This document shows, piece by piece, positions 33,905 through 44,570 of a stretch of 64,000 bases of DNA (within the stretch, counting starts at the first letter, position 1; the number at the start of each line of letters is the position of its first letter). The notes below the pieces were generated by a model. That model searched no databases and was not told where the DNA came from. It was given only the letters and a program-made list of their open reading frames with translations. The stretch covers positions 18,442 through 82,441 of the forward strand of contig JASWJB010000197.1 in assembly GCA_032433595.1 (NCBI GenBank), in the 5' to 3' direction. The DNA is from Conoideocrella luteorostrata. Its lineage: Eukaryota; Ascomycota; Sordariomycetes; Hypocreales; Clavicipitaceae. The translations under genes were made by a program, and so were the position numbers.

Positions 33905-36489
33905 TTATTTACCATGCATGCTAATCTTCTCAGCTGCCTTTTTCCATAGTCCGTCTCGCTGCCACGTCCACTTGGTCAGCACTGGAGGATCCATGCCCGT
34001 CTCAAAGGCTTGATTCTCTGCGGTAATCTGTTCGTCCCGCAACGCCTGTCTAGCCGAGGCACCACGATTACGCAGTGCGGGAATATGATCGATAGCATCC
34101 ATGGCGAGACTGAATCGATCGGTTTGGTTGCGTATCGCGAGCTCGAGGGGTGTGTCAATGTTTCCCTTTTCACGATAGCCGCGGACGTGTATATTCGGGC
34201 TGCCCGGTCTCTTGTAGGTGAGTCTATGGACCATCCATGGATAGCTATGGAAGTTGAAAATGACGGGTGTATTGTCAGTGAAGAGGCTCAGCCACTCAGT
34301 GTCGCTGAGACCGTGCGGATGATCGGCTGGGTGGATGAGCTTGAACAAGTCGACACAGTTGACAAAACGGATCTTGAGATCGGGGAAGTGGTTGAGTAAC
34401 AAGTCAGTCGCTGCAAGCGATTCTTGAGTGCTGATGTCGCCGCATGACGCCATGATAAGATCCGGTTCGCAACCTGCGTCGGTGCTGAATCGAGGCCAAA
34501 TTCCAATACCCTTGGTACAGTGCTGAATGGCGCTTTCCATGTCCAAGTACTGGAGGTGGTCCTGCTTGTCAGAAACCACAACGTTGACATAGTTGCTAGA
34601 TCGCAAGCAGTGGTCCATCACTATTTTCAATCAGCGGAAATTCCAAACTAGAAGCCATCTATTTTAACAGTAGTGGCTTACCGGATAACAGACAGTTACC
34701 ATCGGGCGGCAAGTAGATTCGAACAACTTCGGGGCTCTTGTTGGCAACTACATCTAAGAAACCGGGATCCTGGTGTGTGAAACCATTATGATCCTGTCTC
34801 CAGACAAGTGCGGTCAGAAGAATGTTGAGTGAGGCGACCTTGGCACGCCATTCTACTTCAAGGCACTTCTCGATCCATTTGCAGTGCTACAGAGCCAGTT
34901 AGCAGAGAGCCCACGAGACATAAACCAAAAGCGCTCGACGTTATTACCTGGTTAACCATGGAGTCAATTACATGAATGAATGGCTCGTAGCTGTTCAACA
35001 ACCCATGCCGACCACTCAAAACGTATCCCTCGAGCCAACCTTCGCAGGTGTGCTCGGAAAGCATCTCCATGACTCGTCCAGCCATGGCAAGATTGCCACC
35101 ATTTTCGTCTTCTTCGAAATATTCACCCATCCAAACCTTTTTGCCCGCCTCGTACACACCGGCTAACTTGTTGGATTCGGTCTCGTCGGGACCAAACAAT
35201 CTGAAGTTATGCATGTTGCGCGCCATGATGTCTCTTAAAAATACAGCCATGTTTGTCATGCTGCCAACCATAGTAGCGCCGGGTTTATCGACCTTGATGG
35301 CATAGTCCTTGAAATTGGGCATGTTGAGAGGCTTCTTGATAAGGCCTCCATTTGCAACCAAATTGGCACTCATGCGGCGGTGCCCATCGGGACAAAGAGC
35401 TCGCAATGCTGCAATTGGCGCGCCATTTTCGTCAAAGAGTCTGTCAGGTTCGTAGCTCCGCATCCAAGACTCGAGAACCTTGAGATGATCAGCATTGGTG
35501 TTTACGTCGGTGATGGGGACCTGATGGGCTCGCCAAAATCCTCCGAGATAGTTATCGTCAATTTTTCGAGGCGCAGTCCATCCTTTGGGTGTTCTCAGAA
35601 CAATCATCGGCCATCTAGGACGATAAGCTTTACCGGCATCGCGCGCCTTCTTCTGGTACTTTTTGATTAGACCGACACAGTGCTCGAGGGTTGCAGCCAT
35701 GGCTTGATGCATTGAGTCAAGCTCATCGCCTTCGACGAAAAAGGGTTCCCAGCCATAGCCAATAAACAGGTTCTTCAGCTCGTCATGAGAGATACGAGCG
35801 AGAATGGTGGGATTGTTTATCTTGTATCCGTTGAGATGCAGGACAGGCAAGACAGCTCCATCAGTGATTGGATTGAGGAATTTGGTCGAGTGCCAGGATG
35901 TGGCTAGAGGACCGGTCTCGGCTTCACCATCACCAACCATAGTGAGTGCGATCAGGTCTGGGTGATCGAAAATTGAGCCAAAAGCGTGGGAAATTGAGTA
36001 TCCCAATTCACCTCCCTCGTGGATGGAACCAGGAGTCTCTGGAGTGGCATGAGACCCAATGCCCCCGGGGAACGAGAAGTACTTGAAAAACTTCTGAAGG
36101 CCCTGTATATCCAGTGACTTTTCGGAATACACTTCAGAATATACGCCTTCCAGATATGACTGCGACAACACGGCAGGGGCACCGTGGCCAGGTCCGGACA
36201 CGAAATAGGCATCAAGGTCGTACTTTTTAATGAGGCGATTGAAGTGCATATAAGTGAAGATTTGGCCGGGAGCAGATCCGAAGTGGCCTAGAAGACGCAG
36301 CTTCAGGTGTTCTTTCTTGATAGGTTCACGGAGCAGTGGATTCTCTCGCAGATAAATCATGCCGAGAGACAAGTAGCAACTAGCCTTGAAGTAGTCGTTA
36401 TACAGAGCAACATCGGATGAACTCAATGGACTGCCTTTGACAGTGGAACGAGCTGGCCCAAAGGCCCGAATAGACAGTTCGTCGCCCAT
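33905..36489 (-). CDS. Phosphoketolase (xylulose-5-P / fructose-6-P)
   Basis: Three exons (34948-36489, 34682-34886, 33905-34620) encode 820 aa, the normal full length. The enzyme uses thiamine diphosphate and phosphate to cleave xylulose 5-phosphate (and often fructose 6-phosphate) into acetyl phosphate plus glyceraldehyde 3-phosphate (or erythrose 4-phosphate) in the cytosol. Visible hallmarks are [11 protein letters not shown] (67-77), SGPGHGAPA (98-106), [20 protein letters not shown], the thiamine-diphosphate motif GDGEAETG (186-193), and HQDPGFLD in the pyrimidine domain. In fungi the acetyl phosphate can feed acetate kinase or be hydrolysed; neither partner gene is nearby. Family trees generally place fungal copies close to bacterial ones, so an old transfer is plausible. 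An 11-bp inverted repeat lies about 155 bp upstream. Confidence 0.96.
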
Positions 36490-38883
36490 CGTAAATGATT
36501 GATTTGAGGGCGAGTACGGCTCTCACAGGCGACCTTGGAGCTTCAAAGGGATGGAAGGTTATAGTAGCCAGAGACTGGTTACGTAGGCATTGATAACCAA
36601 TTATGGATGGACAGGCTGGTACCAAAGGGTCAAGAAGAATCACCATAAGGGCAGACAGGACTGCCCTTATGATAAGTCATGACGAGCAGATTGTGTAATG
36701 TGCTATGGATAACGGTTGGTTTCAGATGCTAGGACCTGGGACCGCTGATAGTTGACATCGGCGATCCGCAAACAGGTGGTCCGGAAGAATAGCAGGATTC
36801 GATAGGGTTTGGATGGTGCGAGGGTTGTCCCATGGTGGCACGTTCCTGGATAATAGCTTAGGGAGCTTAGCTGTCAACAAAGGTGGCTGTCAACGGATTG
36901 GCGTTCGCGGCCGCGGCGGTGGAGAGGCAGGTGGACAAGAAAGCGAAACGGAAAGCTCGGATGTTGAGCTGGTGGGTGGTGAAGACGGCGAAAGGTTGTG
37001 AAGGTGATGGCGGTGACGTCTCGATGCTGGAATGCTTGGTGTTGGTTCCGTGAGCATGGGCCGATCTGGCATAGAGCATCGTGGAGCGTCGCAGTACTGA
37101 AACGATATCGCATATTTAGACGAGTTAATTGATGAAAAGGTTTCATACTGTTGCAATTGGATCTAGCCACATGACAAAGGGAGATTGGCAATGCGGCCGC
37201 AATTAATGCTGTTCGTGACATTGTACATTGTACACAGCTCCCATCACGACCTAACCAACTAACTAGCTAATTGCTCTGTACGGAGTAAACACTCTCCTGA
37301 CCGTTCTGCGAAGTATGTGATGCAGCCATCACTGGACGTTGTGCGGAGTAGCACCATTGCGCAGTCGCACTAACTACCAGTTATCGTACAATACAGGGAG
37401 CGACGTGCTCCGAATGGCTGGAGAGGCGGCCGGGCCGACAAATTTCGCAGCCCTGCCTCCACTGTAGCTCCAGGGCGTGGTGCACTTGCCCAGTGCCCGC
37501 CGCCCAGTAATAACAAGCCTGAGCTGCCATCTCATAGCAGCCTCAATCATGTGTACCTTTCATGAGCTATCTGACTACAGAGTACGGAGTATCCATCGAT
37601 GATTTGGTCGTTTAACCGCCGAAAAGGCTCGAGAGTAGAGATGCGGCAGCATCACACGGCCATCGATCCATGCTTCCCATGTTCATATTCCCCGTCATAC
37701 GCCACAAATCAAAGTCAAAGGGGTGACTGGTGGTGTGTATGTGGGTGGTATCTGTCGAACCACGTCTGCATTCTGCATGCATCCATGAGCAAGCCCAGTT
37801 ACTTCCATCACCGAACATAGAAAGGGCCAATAGCTAACTACCATTAGCACACCCTCGCGTTCGCCATCGTCATCGGCTGATTTCCACTTGGCACAGTTTG
37901 TCTGCCGCAATGCTTGCCCCGCGGAACATGCAAGTTGCCATTCGGCTTGACGGATTTCGTTGCTGCGTGGCTCTGCTTCATTCATTCTTTTGTCCGTTCC
38001 TCCGTCCCTCGCCGTCAACGATTTCATGTCATCACACAAATTAAGCTTCCGTCAAAGCCGCTTTTCAATCGTGCAAAAACCATTCTACATAGCTTGGGAT
38101 AAAAAAAAAAGACTAGCGCAACAGAACCCATTTTTCCATCGCAAATACAATGAACCACAGGCCCGAGACACCTCAGCCAAACCCGCCGATTCCTCGCGAC
38201 CCCGACCCCGAGACCAGCGGAGGCAACGGCCCAGTTGACTTTAAGTTCTAGCAATGGTGCTCAACCAACAGAGGCAGCAGAGGCAACAGGGTCAGCACAG
38301 TCAATCTAAACGTTGATTTGAGCCGTGCGAATGCTAACAGCATCAAGCTTTTGGAGTCATGGGTTTGATAATTTGTTCTCAGTAACGAAATGATGATATT
38401 TTGACCTTCTGGTCGAACAGAATGCAATTCAGAAACTATCCTAAGGGAGCAATAAGAGAATGAATGCAGTCTCGGCGCTTTCTGTGCTTTTGGGGGCGCC
38501 CAGAGCAGTTACCTCTGGAATGTGAATAGGCAAAAGGGCTACATCTGCCTAGGTTACCAAAATAGGGAAATTGACTTGATTGAAATTATCCTTCAACTCG
38601 CCCAAAGTGTCGAGTTGTTTCGTTGGAGCTGTTACGGATGGCGACCACTGCGTAGGAATTAATCGTCTAAATAAGCTGGTTCGCCAGACCCACAATGACG
38701 ACTAATTTCCATCATATTCTGCGTACAATAATACATGTTTCGCCTATGCACTCAACGTTGCCAGAACAGAGTAGTTATATAAAGAAACTGCATGCCTGAA
38801 TCCACTCACAGTGGAGTTCACCGCATTTCGTTCAGACATCACCGGCAATCGACTTCCCGTAACCCGGTTTCACAGCATTCGTT
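36490..38883. other. Long intergenic region, phosphoketolase promoter and beyond
   Basis: 2.4 kb without a supported gene. Near the phosphoketolase start is a perfect inverted repeat (36644-36671). Further out are CTAACCAACTAACTAGC at 37251-37267 with TACGGAGTA 12 bp on (37279-37287), another TACGGAGTA at 37583-37591, and GCGGCCGC at about 36907-36914. Open frames here are short and Arg/Ser/His-rich. Confidence 0.5.
36644..36671. promoter_or_regulatory. Perfect 11-bp inverted repeat upstream of phosphoketolase
   Basis: CATAAGGGCAG and CTGCCCTTATG flank a 6-nt spacer (ACAGGA), 155-182 bp before the phosphoketolase ATG. It could be an operator for a dimeric regulator or a hairpin in the leader. 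AAGGG-type cores resemble stress-response elements, but the pairing is the main evidence. Confidence 0.5.
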
Positions 38884-39455
38884 ATGGATGATTCAGCCCG
38901 GTCCCTCCCTCCAGATGCCATCGCCTTTGCTGGACGCATGTATGATGCAGCCCGAGCCGGTGACTTGGCCATCTTTCAACAAGCCCTTCCTGCTGGTCTG
39001 CCGGCCAATATGACGAACGAGAAGGGCGATACACTGGTAAGCACGCTGGCTGGGTGTCAATGTCTCGTGCCCATGGCTCGGAATTAATTATCGAATGTCG
39101 AATAGCTCATGCTTGCTGCATACTATGGACACGCGGAACTGGTCAAGCTGTTGATACAGCATGGCGCTGATCCTAACCGCCTGAATGATAAAGGCCAAAG
39201 TCCGTTGGCTGGCGCCGTGTTCAAGCAGGAGGACGCCGTTATCGAGGTATGTTGGCATGACTAGTCTGGCACTGATTACAGCTCCTAAGGCGCTCCCAGG
39301 TTCTGCTAGAAGGAGGTGCTGACCCTGAATACGGGAGCCCAAACGCATTGCAATGCGTGAGCATGTTCAAGCAGGAGGATACCTGGCGGTCTAAATTTGA
39401 GGCGGCTACGGGGCGAGGGAAGGCGAAGCCTCCCGGACAAAATCCATCCTTGTAA
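38884..39455 (+). CDS. Small ankyrin-repeat protein
   Basis: Three exons (38884-39036, 39106-39246, 39300-39455) encode 149 aa. After an N-terminal segment (FAGRMYDAARAGDLAIFQQAL, itself a degenerate repeat) there are two good ankyrin repeats: GDTLLMLAAYYGHAELVKLL and GQSPLAGAVFKQEDAVIEVL, then part of another (GGADPEYGSPNALQCVSMF). The tail is basic and Gly/Lys/Pro-rich. Ankyrin repeats bind proteins; the partner is unknown. The size resembles small cytosolic ankyrin proteins such as the ribosome-assembly factor Yar1, but orthology is not shown. Introns fall between or within repeats and keep phase 0. A 64-bp tandem repeat starts 150 bp downstream. Confidence 0.8.
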
Positions 39456-40226
39456 ATTAGTCAATACAAGAGAAGCAAAGGAGTCCTGGAACAAGCATAT
39501 AATTCAAACACCAAATGATTGTTTTCTTAACACCGTCAATATAAGTTCATCGAGTTAATGGAACATGGACGCAACGCGAGTAAGCTCGTGGCCTGCACGA
39601 GGTCATGTCATTGAAGATATTGACATGAGAAGTTTCTAGACATTAGCAGATGCATAACATGCACGGCCATGTCATTGAAGATATTGACAGAGAAGTTTCT
39701 AGACATTAGCAGATGCATAACATGCATGGCCATGTCATTTTTTCCCCTCTTTCCCTCTCCCATGTCTCATTACAACTCATTACGTGTGTACACGGTGTAT
39801 ACATTCAATACACCCATTGGAGTCCAAACGCAGCGCCAAAATTGAAGTGGTCACTAGTTATGGAGTACGGACGATTGATTTTGCTTTCACAACACAATAA
39901 GGAGGGGCGATTGACTGACTAGCGGTCGAAGGCGGCAGAAAGTGCACTATGGAAGTTCCATACCAGCAGCGGCTCAATTGTTTGATGCGTGCCTGGGCAT
40001 GTCAACTGGTCCGTGCGCTTCTGAACTAACTACCCACCATCCGCTTAGGAAAGGCGGCAACAATTTTTTGGACGGGAGCTCCAACGGCACAGGCACCCCG
40101 TACCATCAAACATCCTATACGACTTCACCAACCGCTGCGCTTCGTGGGACTCGACCAGCACGAATCTTTACCCCTACTCTTTTGTCGAGCTCCTAGGCGA
40201 TCGGTCATTCTGCTATCACAGCCAAC
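39456..40226. other. Intergenic region, ankyrin gene / CCT7
   Basis: 771 bp. It contains the 64-bp tandem repeat, a TGGAGTACGG variant of the dispersed motif at about 39860-39869, and the CCT7 promoter. No gene is seen. Confidence 0.55.
39604..39740 (+). repeat. 64-bp direct tandem repeat, about 2.1 copies
   Basis: A unit beginning CATGTCATTGAAGATATTGA and ending in the sequence around GCATAACATGCA is present at 39604-39667 (64 bp) and again at 39668-39730 (63 bp, one base missing after GACA), then restarts as CATGTCATT at 39731. The copies differ at two or three positions, so the duplication is recent. It lies downstream of the ankyrin gene in non-coding DNA. Confidence 0.85.
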
Positions 40227-42181
40227 ATGTCTTTCGGAGGCCAGACACCAACCATCATCGTCCTCAAGGAAGGTGAGAGCTGCCCCGCTGCTGTCCCCCT
40301 CGTCGTCTTTTCGTCTCGCCAATTCAACGCTCTGCTTACCGAATCGCACCGCCTCGAGTGTTCATTCCCCCTCGCTAACCGATGCGCATGCTCTCATAGG
40401 AACGGATACTTCCCAGGGCAAAGGTCAAATCGTCTCCAACATCAATGCCTGTCTCGCCGTCCAAGCCACCATCAAGTCGACCCTGGGTCCATATGGCGGG
40501 GACCTGCTGATGGTTGACGAGAATGGCAGGCAAACGATCACCAACGACGGCGCCACTGTCATGAAGGTTCGATACATTCTTGAAATTTCCTGCGAAACCC
40601 CTCGAGAGCCGCGATCAAGGTGCTGTCAGGCCTTATATGCTGATTACTTTTAAAAAGCTCCTCGATATTGTTCATCCCGCAGCCCGAATTCTCGTTGATA
40701 TTGCCCGATCACAAGATGCAGAAGTTGGTGACGGCACTACCTCTGTCGTCGTTCTTGCTGGTGAAATCTTGAAAGAGGTCAAGGACCACGTTGAACAGGG
40801 CGTCAGCTCGCAGATTGTCATCAAGGGCCTGAGAAAAGCATCTATGATGGCTGTCAACAAGATCAAGGAGATTGCTGTTAGCACAAATGAGGGTAACCGA
40901 CGTGACACCTTGAAAAAGTTGGCCGCTACTGCTATGACTAGCAAGCTAATTAAGCGCAACACTGAGTTCTTCACCGAAAGTAAGACACTTATACCCGACT
41001 TTCGCCGAGAATGAATAGAGAGAAACAGCTAACCCGATTATTCAGTGGTCGTCGACGCCGTCCTTTCGCTCGACCAGGACGATCTCAATGAGAAGTTAAT
41101 CGGCATTAAGAAAATCCCTGGCGGATCCCTCACCGACTCGCGGTTCGTCAACGGTGTCGCGTTCAAGAAGACGTTTTCATATGCTGGTTTCGAGCAACAG
41201 CCGAAGACATTCAAAAAGCCCAAGATCGTGTGCCTCAATGTTGAGCTGGAACTCAAAGCCGAAAAGGATAATGCCGAGGTTCGCGTTGAACAAGTGTCGG
41301 AGTATCAAGCCATCGTCGATGCCGAGTGGCAGATTATCTACAAAAAGCTGGAGGCTCTCCACAAGACTGGTGCCAAGGTAGTTTTGAGCAAGCTGCCGAT
41401 TGGTGACCTGGCTACCCAGTATTTTGCTGATCGAGATATTTTCTGCGCTGGTCGTGTCGCTTCCGAGGATCTGGAGCGCGTTGTTCAGGCTACCGGCGCT
41501 ACTATTCAGTCCACGTGCTCCGACATCCTTCCTCAACACTTGGGAACATGCGGCACCTTCGACGAGCGCCAGATTGGTGGTGAGAGATTCAACTTCTTCG
41601 AGGAATGCCCTGAGGCCAAGACATGTACCCTAGTGCTTCGTGGCGGTGCCGAGCAGTTCATTGCCGAGGTTGAACGATCTTTGCACGATGCTATTATGAT
41701 TGTCAAGCGGGCTATCAAGAACCACATGATTGTAGGCGGCGGCGGTGCCGTCGAGATGGAAATTTCCGCTTACCTACATCGGTTTGCCGACAAGGATGTT
41801 CCTCACAAGCAACAGGCTATCATCAAGTCGTTTGCAAAGGCCCTGGAGATCATTCCGCGACAACTTTGCGACAATGCCGGATTCGATGCCACCGACATTC
41901 TCAACAAGCTCCGTGTAGAGCACCGCAAGGGCAGCACCTGGGCCGGTGTGGACTTCAAGAACGAAGGCGTCGCCGACATGATGAAAAGATTTGTGTGGGA
42001 GCCAGCTTTGATCAAGGTGAATGCTCTGCAAGCAGCTACCGAAGCGAGCTGCTTGATTTTGGGTGTAGATGAGACCATTCGAAATGAGGAGAGTGCTAAG
42101 CCGCAAGCTCCTGGCCAGCTCCCTCCAGGTGCCGCTCAACGAGCAGTGCGTGGTCGTGGCCGTGGTATGCCTCGTCGATAA
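40227..42181 (+). CDS. CCT7: Chaperonin CCT (TRiC) subunit eta
   Basis: Four exons (40227-40272, 40400-40566, 40658-40979, 41046-42181) encode 556 aa, the expected length. The eta subunit is part of the hetero-oligomeric cytosolic chaperonin ring that folds actin, tubulin and WD-repeat proteins. The first exon has only 15 codons. ATPase motifs are visible: [11 protein letters not shown] and NDGATVMK near the N-terminus, [17 protein letters not shown], and [17 protein letters not shown] GGGAVE late in the chain. Eta-specific features are the opening [13 protein letters not shown] pattern ([13 protein letters not shown] here) and the Gly/Arg-rich end [17 protein letters not shown]. The third intron acceptor is an unusual AAAAAG. 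Confidence 0.96.
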
Positions 42182-42617
42182 ACGTTGGTTAACACGTGTG
42201 GACATGGAATGGGAAAAGAAGAACATTATGAAAATAATTCCTGGTCAGGGACGATGATGATGATATCACATGGGTAGAGATGAGACGTAGAATGCACACA
42301 AACACACAAAAGTTGGCAGGGGTATCTTGGGAAAATGAAACCAGGGGAGTTTTAGGATCTGTATGATGGATACCTAGAAGACGACCTTTACTTACTAGAC
42401 ATTTAACAAGTTGTCATCGTGTAATCTTTCGTCATTCAACTGAACATAATGCAAGAAGTGTCCTCCATTTGCATCGCCTCAGAATGAAAGGCTCAACATC
42501 CAGACCGTGGCAGAACCAAAATCAGCCTTCCGCGCCATCTACGGACCGAATTCGAACCTTCAACGCCATGTTCTTCATGCAACAGTAAGACCTAATGAGC
42601 TAAATGAAAATCACGAG
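42182..42617. other. Convergent intergenic region, CCT7 / SPT10-like
   Basis: 436 bp between two 3' ends; presumably both 3' untranslated regions. Nothing else was noticed. Confidence 0.6.
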
Positions 42618-44570
42618 TTAACCTCCTCGATCCGCCCCTCCAGCTGTTCCTCCTCCTCCATCAAATTCATCATAAAGCTCCCTATCTCTATGCTCGATCC
42701 TCCTCCCACTGTCCTCTATGCCATCCATGTCCTTGCCATCATTATCATCCACGTCGTCATGCTCAATCAGCATCTCCAAATCTCTATCCACAGCAGCTGC
42801 TGCTTCTGCCGCCGCCGCCGCCGCCTCTGCCGCAGCATCGGAGTCTTGTGTGGGGACATCATCCTCCGTGGCATTCAGCAGGGCCTGAAAATCTGCGTGG
42901 GGATGGTAATGGTCAAATGGAATATCGTCTGGTTGTGAGGCGGAGTGGTGGTGGTGGTGATGATGGTGGCTGATGATTTGTGGGTCGATGGGCTGGTAGA
43001 CAGGCTCATGTGCAGCGGGCCGTCCTTGAAACATGGGATTGTGATGATGGTGGTGATGGTGATTTTGGTGTTGGTGTTGGTGATGTGGATGTGTGTGTGC
43101 GGGGGTGTGTTGTACATGTGCGTGAGGTTCATGAAGAACATGGTTGGACGAGGGGGTGGTGTGTGATGACGACGCCAATACAGATATGTCGCTTGGATTG
43201 GCGTATGCGCTTGGGTCAGATGTTGCTTCGGACGGGGACAATACCTCCATGAAGCCTGTGTGGTTGTGGTTCTGTTGAAGGGCGAGAATACGTCGTCCGG
43301 TGGAGGCAATACGGTCATTGGGTGTGTGTTGCTGTTGCTGCTGCTGGACGGGAGATGGAGGACCTCCAGCCTGGCGCTGTTCCTGCTGCTGCTGCTGCTG
43401 CCGCTGCTGGTGGTCTTCCAGGCCGGGGGTAAGCGATGGCGACGAACTGGTCGGTGGTTGTGGTGGTTGTGATGGTGACGGTGGTGTACCAGTAGATGCT
43501 GCTGGGCCCTTCCTGTTTCCTCCTGGATTTGGCGTCTTGCCCAGCTCTCTGCACTCTACGCAGGCGCGGATAACATCGCTGACCGTCTCTTTTATACGAC
43601 TCCAATGATACTTCTCGGCAATGGTGGCCGTGGTTTTGTTGATGCCCCCGTGATGGATGGCATGCACGTTCCTAGCGATTTCGTACTGCCGCGCAGGATC
43701 AGAAATGACCTCCTTGTCCTTGAGCATCAACTTGTCCCCTTCGAGGAGCTTGTAGTGCGTGGCAGCACTGCGTAATCGGCTCTTCTCGGCGCGGTCCGCC
43801 CCGTTGGGGTATTTGCCGTACTTGAGGTAGAAGCGGATCTTGTCGAAACGCTCCTCGCTTACCAGATCTTCACTCTCGCCGGGCGCCAGGTCCCTCCCGT
43901 ACATGATGGCGTCGATGAGGCGGTCCGGGTGGCTCCGGAGGTTCCCGCAGGCCTTGATGCGGCCGATGCGCTTGAACCCGAGGGCGTCCCAGATGCGACA
44001 CGAGGCCAGGTTGGTCTCGTACACGAGGTTGAAGACGCTGTACGTGTAACCTAGTCTTGGGGCCCAGTCGATGTAAGCCTCGCCCATGAGGCGGCCCACG
44101 CCGCGATTACGAGACGCATCCGTGACGATGAAACTACCATTGCATATATGACTGCTCCTTCCGGGGTAGTTGGGCTTGATGAAGAAGCTGCCCAGGCATT
44201 CCTTGGCCCAGTCTTTATCCTCAACCACGTCGTCGGCACTGTTGATGTTGCCCAGGAGCATGACGGCTCCAAAAGTCTGAAACCAGTAGTCCGAGAAGCC
44301 GTCAACGGTGAAGGGATCCATCATGGGATAAGTGTCGCCGCCGTCGATCTCTCGGTTCAGCTGATCGCACAGGTAGATCAGCAGCGACGTGGGCAGCTGG
44401 TGCCTCGATATAAACGGGACAATGGTAGCCACGGTCTGACGATCTCGCAATGTCACCTGCCGTGAGATAATGTCGGCAGGTAATCCCGGACCGTTCGGAT
44501 CCGGGAAGGGAGGCTGGCCGGAGACCCGGTGGATGGTGGGGCCAGTCGGGTCATCCATTACGGCCGGCAT
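42618..44570 (-). CDS. SPT10-like regulator: GNAT domain plus H2C2 zinc finger
   Basis: A single exon of 650 aa. Residues about 35-215 are a GNAT acetyltransferase fold (motif A VTDASRNRGVGRLMGEAYID, with RNRGVGR at 154-160, and FNLVYETNLASCRIWDALGF). Then comes a zinc-binding module of the retroviral-integrase type: H303, H307, C337 and C340 (VHAIHHGGINKTT ... ACVECRELG). This architecture is that of yeast Spt10, a putative acetyltransferase that binds histone-gene promoters through its H2C2 finger. From about 350 on the chain is low in complexity, with Pro/Ser, Gln, His (runs of 7-8), Ala and Asp-rich tracts. The tail is unlike Spt10 and may be disordered. The nuclear role in histone-gene transcription is inferred by domain order only. 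Confidence 0.85.
   Translation of the reverse strand: MPAVMDDPTGPTIHRVSGQPPFPDPNGPGLPADIISRQVTLRDRQTVATIVPFISRHQLPTSLLIYLCDQLNREIDGGDTYPMMDPFTVDGFSDYWFQTFGAVMLLGNINSADDVVEDKDWAKECLGSFFIKPNYPGRSSHICNGSFIVTDASRNRGVGRLMGEAYIDWAPRLGYTYSVFNLVYETNLASCRIWDALGFKRIGRIKACGNLRSHPDRLIDAIMYGRDLAPGESEDLVSEERFDKIRFYLKYGKYPNGADRAEKSRLRSAATHYKLLEGDKLMLKDKEVISDPARQYEIARNVHAIHHGGINKTTATIAEKYHWSRIKETVSDVIRACVECRELGKTPNPGGNRKGPAASTGTPPSPSQPPQPPTSSSPSLTPGLEDHQQRQQQQQQEQRQAGGPPSPVQQQQQQHTPNDRIASTGRRILALQQNHNHTGFMEVLSPSEATSDPSAYANPSDISVLASSSHTTPSSNHVLHEPHAHVQHTPAHTHPHHQHQHQNHHHHHHHNPMFQGRPAAHEPVYQPIDPQIISHHHHHHHHSASQPDDIPFDHYHPHADFQALLNATEDDVPTQDSDAAAEAAAAAAEAAAAVDRDLEMLIEHDDVDDNDGKDMDGIEDSGRRIEHRDRELYDEFDGGGGTAGGADRGG

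Noticed and set aside
43260..43608. Cys-rich + strand frames over the SPT10-like gene
   Set aside because: They are reversed CAG and CAC codon runs of the Gln/His-rich tail, not genes.
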